Part shown: in pieces, positions 5,876-8,391 of the stretch
Layout of the letters: each line of letters opens with the position of its first letter
Position numbering within the stretch: the first letter of the stretch is position 1
Assembly (NCBI GenBank): GCA_964527315.1
Contig: CAZGOQ010000095.1
Span: forward strand, 1-8,391
Direction of reading: 5' to 3'
Length of the DNA: 8,391 bases
DNA from: HGM13006 sp964527315
GTDB lineage: Bacteria > Bacillota > Clostridia > Oscillospirales > Oscillospiraceae
Notes under the pieces: generated by a model
Told to the model about the DNA's origin: nothing
Seen by the model: only the letters and a program-made list of their open reading frames with translations
Database searches by the model: none
Translations under genes and position numbers: made by a program

Positions 5876-6378
5876 AAACAGCGAAGCAAAAATGGGAAGT
5901 GCTATGGAAATTTCGATATCCGGCGCTGGTGCTTCTGCTGGGCCTTGCGCTTCTTCTGCTGCCCGGCAGTTTCGGAACGCAAAAGGAGACACCGGAAACA
6001 GAGATCCGGGAAGCGGAAGAGACCTTTACGCTCGATGCTTTTACCGGGCAGCTGGAAACACTGCTCTCCGGTATTCAGGGCGCGGGGGAGGTCAAGATGC
6101 TGCTGTCGCTTGAAACGGACGGTAGCCGGAACTATTTGGCAAATACTTTGGAAAGTCAGGGAGACGATGCCGCCGAGACTCAGACCCAGACGGTGCTGGC
6201 GGATGTGGATGGAGACGATGTGCCGATCCTTCTGCGGCAAAGCTACCCGACCTTTCGGGGGGCGGTTGTGCTGTGTCAGGGCGGCGGCAATGCCGCTGTA
6301 GAACTCAGCATCAAGGAGGCGGTTTCCAGCCTGACGGGGTTGGGAATGGACAAGATCACAGTTTTAACCATGAACTAA
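5860..6378 (+). CDS. spoIIIAG: Stage III sporulation protein AG
   Basis: SpoIIIAG forms a large membrane-associated ring in the intermembrane space of the engulfed forespore (known for the family). This 172-residue copy has a short basic cytoplasmic N terminus, one membrane segment (about 21-37), a linker rich in Glu/Thr (38-58) and the ring-building domain. That domain includes LETLLSGIQGAGEVKMLLSLE (65-85) and PTFRGAVVLCQGG through IKEAVSSLTGL (130-161). An insert rich in Asp/Gln/Thr (86-121) sits between the two halves. The start is uncertain: GTG at 5860 has GGAGGA (5845-5850) at 9 nt, while GTG at 5872 forms a GTGA overlap with the spoIIIAF stop and has AGGAG (5856-5860) at 11 nt. The second choice shortens the protein by four residues. 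Confidence 0.92.
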   Translation: MVRYVKTAKQKWEVLWKFRYPALVLLLGLALLLLPGSFGTQKETPETEIREAEETFTLDAFTGQLETLLSGIQGAGEVKMLLSLETDGSRNYLANTLESQGDDAAETQTQTVLADVDGDDVPILLRQSYPTFRGAVVLCQGGGNAAVELSIKEAVSSLTGLGMDKITVLTMN

Positions 6379-6395
6379 TTTTCAAGGAGGATATT

Positions 6396-7043
6396 ATGAC
6401 GACAAAACTTTGGAAGCGCAATGCGGTGGTGGCGGTGGTGCTGCTGTTTATCTGCGTAGGCGTATATCTCAACTGGTCTTACAACCGGGATCTTACCACG
6501 GAGGAGACCAGTGGCGAGGTGGAACTGGCGGACACATTGGACAGGGCGCTTTTGGATGCGGCCGGCCAGGATCCGGCGGACGGAAGCATTACCAGTGTAG
6601 ACGCTATTACGGATAACGTAGTTGTGGTATCGGATGATGAGGACTACAACGCGCTTCTGACTCAGGCCACAACGGATACTACCGTCACAGACTATTTTGC
6701 CAATATCCGGCTGGCCCGGCAGGAGTCGAGAGACAGCGCGGTGGAGGTATTACAGGAAACCATCGCCTATGAAACCGGCGCGGACGATGAGGCGGTATCT
6801 ACGGCTTCGGCACAGCTGGAGTCCATGGTCAGCACGGCGCTCAAGGAAGCGGAGATCGAGGGGCTGGTCATTGCCAAGGGCTATGAGGACTGCGTTGCCT
6901 ATATGAGCGAGAACGGCATTTCCGTTGCGGTGGCGGCGCCGGAGGAAGGATTAGAGGCCGATGCGGTGGCGCAGATCTGCGATATTGTGACCACCCAGAG
7001 CGACTACACTCCCTCGGACCTGAAAATAATTGAAGTAAAGTGA
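6396..7043 (+). CDS. spoIIIAH: Stage III sporulation protein AH (SpoIIQ-binding channel protein)
   Basis: SpoIIIAH is the mother-cell protein whose extracellular YscJ/FliF-like domain binds forespore SpoIIQ across the intermembrane space (known for the family). This copy has 215 residues: a short basic N terminus (KLWKRN), one membrane segment (about 10-26, AVVAVVLLFICVGVYLN), an acidic low-complexity linker (about 34-83), and the conserved C-terminal domain. The domain begins with YFANIRLARQESRDSAVEVLQ (100-120) and continues to the end, where DLKIIEVK is typical. The ATG at 6396 has a perfect AAGGAGG (6384-6390) 5 nt upstream, the strongest site in the operon, and lies 17 nt after the spoIIIAG stop. 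The frame is open upstream, but only as an out-of-frame reading of spoIIIAG. Confidence 0.95.
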   Translation: MTTKLWKRNAVVAVVLLFICVGVYLNWSYNRDLTTEETSGEVELADTLDRALLDAAGQDPADGSITSVDAITDNVVVVSDDEDYNALLTQATTDTTVTDYFANIRLARQESRDSAVEVLQETIAYETGADDEAVSTASAQLESMVSTALKEAEIEGLVIAKGYEDCVAYMSENGISVAVAAPEEGLEADAVAQICDIVTTQSDYTPSDLKIIEVK

Positions 7044-7071
7044 TTGTTTTTTTCTCAAAATATGATACAAT
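7044..7071 (+). promoter_or_regulatory. Extended -10 promoter for the Asp23-family gene
   Basis: TGATACAAT (7063-7071) joins a TGn extension to a TACAAT -10 box (5 of 6). TTGTTT (7044-7049), 16 nt upstream, is a weak -35, as expected for extended -10 promoters. It starts directly after the spoIIIAH stop and would begin transcripts near 7078, leaving a leader of about 85 nt. This gives the Asp23 gene vegetative expression independent of the sporulation operon. Confidence 0.55.
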
Positions 7072-7087
7072 AACTCTGCATAGACGG

Positions 7088-7108
7088 ACACCGGGCGTAC
7101 TCCGGTGT
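7088..7108 (+). promoter_or_regulatory. 7-bp hairpin in the Asp23-gene leader
   Basis: ACACCGG (7088-7094) pairs perfectly with CCGGTGT (7102-7108) around a 7-nt loop, about 10 nt into the predicted transcript. An A-run rather than a T-run follows, so it is not a terminator. No anti-terminator or ligand-binding architecture is apparent. Confidence 0.4.
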
Positions 7109-7162
7109 ACAAAAAATCAGAAACAAAAGACAGGGATTTCCTGAGAGAGTGGAGGAAACATT

Positions 7163-7534
7163 ATGAGCGAAGCAAAGGAATATCTGGTACAGCCTGTAGA
7201 TAAGGGCACGGTCAATATTTCGGAGGAGGTCGTTGCCGCCATTGCGGCGCTGGCAATCAGCGAGGTAGAGGGCGTCTATGGGCTTTCATCCAGCTTTACT
7301 GCCGATCTGGCGGAACTGCTGGGAAGGAAAAATATGTCCAAGGGCGTGAAGCTGTCCATTGAGGACGAGGTGGTCACGGTGGAATGCTTCGTGGTCATTT
7401 CCTACGGCTGTGAGATCCCGGCAGTGGCGGCAAATATTCAAAACGATGTGGCAACCGCCATTGAATCCATGACAGGATTGAAGGTCGCCGCGGTCAACGT
7501 GGATATCTGCGGCATCTCAGCCGCGAAAAAATAA
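7163..7534 (+). CDS. Asp23/Gls24 (YqhY-type, DUF322) protein
   Basis: This 123-residue cytoplasmic protein belongs to the alkaline-shock Asp23 family. In Firmicutes the YqhY-type members sit near accBC and nusB and are linked to envelope or fatty-acid homeostasis; the exact biochemical role is unsettled. Family features are GTVNISEEVVAAIAALAISEVEGVYGL (15-41 region), then GVKLSIEDEVVTVECFVVISYG (61-82), then VAANIQNDVATAIESMTGLKVAAVNVDICGI (88-118). GGAGG (7151-7155) lies 7 nt before the ATG. The position right after spoIIIAH fits the B. subtilis order spoIIIAH-accB-accC-yqhY-nusB with the acc genes absent. No nusB follows: the next element is a terminator and then a convergent gene. No terminator separates it from spoIIIAH, so readthrough during sporulation is possible. 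Confidence 0.9.
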   Translation: MSEAKEYLVQPVDKGTVNISEEVVAAIAALAISEVEGVYGLSSSFTADLAELLGRKNMSKGVKLSIEDEVVTVECFVVISYGCEIPAVAANIQNDVATAIESMTGLKVAAVNVDICGISAAKK

Positions 7535-8109
7535 AACAGAGAAGCGAACACCCGCCCTGCCGAGACTTCGGCAGGGCGGGTGTTGCAGGTGCTTTTGTGA
7601 CAAGCGGAATAAGGCGGGAACATCTGCAACGATGCTCCCGCCTTACACTTATATAAAACAACTTTCTTATTCATAATAAACTGATAAATTAACTCATCTA
7701 AGTTGTCGGGATATTCAAAAAACTGTCGGTCGCAAGAAGCAAATACTTCGGAAATATCCTCGGTAATCAATTCCTCCAACAACGCATTTCGCCGTCCATC
7801 ATCTGCGGGTAATTCGTGAGGGAGTTTTTCAAGTGCTTTTTTGTAAATCTCAATCGTACGATTAGCACCTATGGCGGACAACGAAGCGGCCAACTTACCC
7901 ACAAAAGTGCCGCTGCTGTTAAATAAGTACTGGCTAAATCCCCCATTATTCACTTCCGATTGAAAACTATCTATGATGTAGACAGTTTTTTCTTCGGGTG
8001 TCAATACGGAGATATTTTCGCCATAATTGCATTTCCTGCTTAACCACCCATTCATAGCAATCACAAATGAGTTCATATTGTCTATGTTCCAAATTTGCTT
8101 TATGTCCAT
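7438..8109 (-). CDS. DUF4375/DMP19-family protein, open part of a probably broken gene
   Basis: This frame encodes a DUF4375 (DMP19-like) protein. The family marker VYIIDSFQSEVNNGGFSQYLFNSSG is at residues 43-67, followed by helical repeats (about 70-130) and the usual C-terminal pattern YPDNLDELIYQFIMNKK (133-149). The family's function is poorly defined; homologues are common as scattered, often Imm- or DNA-mimic-annotated cytoplasmic proteins. Two oddities suggest decay. First, the true start appears to be the ATG at 8199 with AGGAG at 8211-8207, and the same frame is cut by TGA at 8148-8146. The ATG at 8109 has no good ribosome binding site. Second, past residue 149 (about 7663) similarity stops, but the frame runs another 74 codons through a hairpin, a terminator and 97 nt antisense to the Asp23 gene. 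The AT-rich composition contrasts with the spoIIIA genes and suggests an acquired gene. Confidence 0.6.
   Translation of the reverse strand: MDIKQIWNIDNMNSFVIAMNGWLSRKCNYGENISVLTPEEKTVYIIDSFQSEVNNGGFSQYLFNSSGTFVGKLAASLSAIGANRTIEIYKKALEKLPHELPADDGRRNALLEELITEDISEVFASCDRQFFEYPDNLDELIYQFIMNKKVVLYKCKAGASLQMFPPYSACHKSTCNTRPAEVSAGRVFASLFYFFAAEMPQISTLTAATFNPVMDSMAVATSF
7547..7584. terminator. 17-bp stem terminator downstream of the Asp23 gene
   Basis: The arms 7547-7563 and 7568-7584 are perfect reverse complements with a 4-nt GACT loop; the core is CACCCGCCCTGCC. It begins 12 nt after the Asp23 stop. On the + strand the tail is poor (TTGCAGGTGCTTTT). On the - strand the tail is pyrimidine- and T-rich (about 7545 back to 7526), so it may work better for transcripts arriving from the right. 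It lies inside the overlong minus-strand frame, an argument that this part of that frame is not real coding sequence. Confidence 0.75.
7610..7645. repeat. Second strong hairpin, at the 3' side of the DUF4375 gene
   Basis: TAAGGCGGGA (7610-7619) pairs with TCCCGCCTTA (7636-7645). After one mismatch, CATC (7621-7624) pairs with GATG (7631-7634) around a 6-nt loop. No T-run follows on either strand, so it is not a standard terminator. It is GC-rich within AT-rich surroundings and lies just past the point where similarity to the DUF4375 family seems to end. It could be a decayed terminator or a small mobile or REP-like palindrome. Confidence 0.5.
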
Positions 8110-8145
8110 GTTCCATATTTGATTAAATTCATCAACGATTTTTGA

Positions 8146-8199
8146 TCATTCTTTTTCTGTCGGCGCTTTCTTCTTTTTGTTCCTATTAAATAGTCCCAT
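8146..8199 (-). pseudogene. Original 5' end of the DUF4375 gene, stopped by an in-frame TGA
   Basis: From ATG 8199 the minus strand reads MGLFNRNKKKKAPTEKE and then TGA (8148-8146). The same frame continues without interruption through SKIVDEFNQIWN into the DUF4375 protein starting at 8109. A start of type MGLFN plus a run of lysines is familiar at the N terminus of DMP19-type proteins. AGGAG (8211-8207) lies 7 nt upstream of this ATG, and a promoter is present further up. An ancestral CGA arginine codon changed to TGA by one C-to-T transition would explain it (inference). A sequencing error or readthrough cannot be excluded. Confidence 0.7.
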
Positions 8200-8259
8200 T
8201 ATTTCACTCCTGCTATAAAATCAGTTTAAGGATAACCCATAATGTGAAATGTCTCTTCA

Positions 8260-8288
8260 ATTATAGGCGAATAAAGTCCAAAAAGCAA
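8260..8288 (-). promoter_or_regulatory. Predicted sigma-A promoter of the DUF4375 gene
   Basis: On the minus strand TTGCTT (8288-8283) and a perfect TATAAT (8265-8260) are separated by 17 nt. Transcription would start near 8253, about 54 nt before the ATG at 8199. The -35 overlaps the foot and T-run of the terminator of the next gene to the right. A preserved promoter and ribosome binding site support 8199 as the original start. Confidence 0.55.
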
Positions 8289-8316
8289 GGGCGGGGAAAA
8301 TTAGTCCCCGTCCTTG
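8286..8316 (-). terminator. Intrinsic terminator for the minus-strand gene entering from the right
   Basis: CAAGGGCGGGGA (8286-8297) pairs with TCCCCGTCCTTG (8305-8316) over 12 positions, including one G-T wobble, with a 7-nt loop. On the minus strand it is followed by CTTTTTGGACTTTA, a proper T-rich tail. On the + strand only TTCGTTAAAG follows. It begins 4 nt beyond the TAA at 8323-8321. Confidence 0.8.
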
Positions 8317-8320
8317 TTCG

Positions 8321-8391
8321 TTAAAGCACATTCTCGATAGAAATGATAAATCCGAACACATTACCCACTTGGATAATGTAGTTCGGATTAT
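8321..8391 (-). CDS. C-terminal end of an unidentified protein, cut by the window edge
   Basis: Only the last 22 codons and the TAA stop (8323-8321) are present. The visible end is hydrophobic, with IQVGNVFGFI followed by ISIENVL. The frame is chosen because its stop lies immediately before a terminator oriented for the minus strand; another minus frame is also open over this short stretch. A long imperfect palindrome (8349-8389) occupies most of it. I do not recognise the protein and nothing more can be said without the sequence beyond the edge. Confidence 0.45.
   Translation of the reverse strand, partial: NPNYIIQVGNVFGFIISIENVL
8349..8389. repeat. 41-nt imperfect palindrome at the right edge
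   Basis: AATCCGAACACATTA (8349-8363) pairs with TAATGTAGTTCGGATT (8374-8389), giving 15 pairs with a single bulged A at 8380, around a 10-nt centre that can itself form CC/GG pairs. It falls inside the last codons of the minus-strand frame. Possible readings are a chance coding palindrome, an operator, or the end of a small mobile element. Confidence 0.55.

Noticed and set aside
7088..7108. Terminator of the spoIIIA operon.
   Set aside because: The hairpin is followed by As, not Ts, and lies downstream of a good promoter, so it belongs to the Asp23-gene leader.
8146..8148. TGA read as selenocysteine in the DUF4375 gene.
   Set aside because: The family has no known selenoprotein members, the position lies in a variable lysine-rich leader, and the sequence just downstream shows no strong GC-rich hairpin as needed for a bacterial SECIS.
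1..8391. CRISPR array, tRNA, rRNA, complete insertion sequence or integrase.
   Set aside because: I found no regularly spaced direct repeats, no cloverleaf-like or rRNA sequence, and no transposase or recombinase motifs on either strand.

Overview
The window looks like chromosome from an endospore-forming, anaerobic Bacillota bacterium of class Clostridia, most probably Oscillospirales (cluster IV type). This rests on a complete spoIIIA sporulation operon, strong AGGAGG-type ribosome binding sites, a fermentative acetate kinase gene, and fairly GC-rich core genes broken up by AT-rich accessory genes. The genus is inference. A run of exactly 100 Ns (1822-1921) is a scaffold gap of unknown true size, so the order across it is inferred by the assembler.

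Layout. Positions 1-148 hold a good sigma-A-type promoter and a leader hairpin for ackA (149-1348, +). A strong bidirectional terminator (1372-1406) separates ackA from a convergent small lipoprotein gene (1413-1769, -). The lipoprotein gene's -10 box is visible and its -35 is lost in the gap. After the gap comes an XRE-type helix-turn-helix regulator (1926-2186, +) and its terminator. From 2316 to 7043 the eight genes spoIIIAA, AB, AC, AD, AE, AF, AG and AH run in canonical order on the + strand, tightly packed with several start/stop overlaps. They are preceded by a sequence matching the sigma-E promoter pattern (2266-2294). An Asp23/YqhY-like gene (7163-7534, +) follows behind its own extended -10 promoter. 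The right end is AT-rich accessory DNA: a convergent DUF4375/DMP19-type gene (-) that appears disabled by an in-frame TGA, and the last codons of another minus-strand reading frame at the window edge.

Function. Sigma-E directs mother-cell expression of the SpoIIIA proteins. SpoIIIAA is the ATPase, SpoIIIAB to AF are inner-membrane components, SpoIIIAG is the ring protein, and SpoIIIAH docks with forespore SpoIIQ. Together they form the feeding-tube-like secretion complex needed for late forespore gene expression. AckA makes ATP and acetate from acetyl phosphate. The Asp23 protein normally sits between the spoIIIA/acc genes and nusB; here no nusB follows.

I see no convincing new multi-gene system. 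The best leads are the broken DUF4375 gene (nonsense codon at the start and lost natural end), the unusual 170-nt overlap of spoIIIAA into spoIIIAB, candidate external and internal sigma-E promoters, and several well-formed hairpins at gene boundaries.
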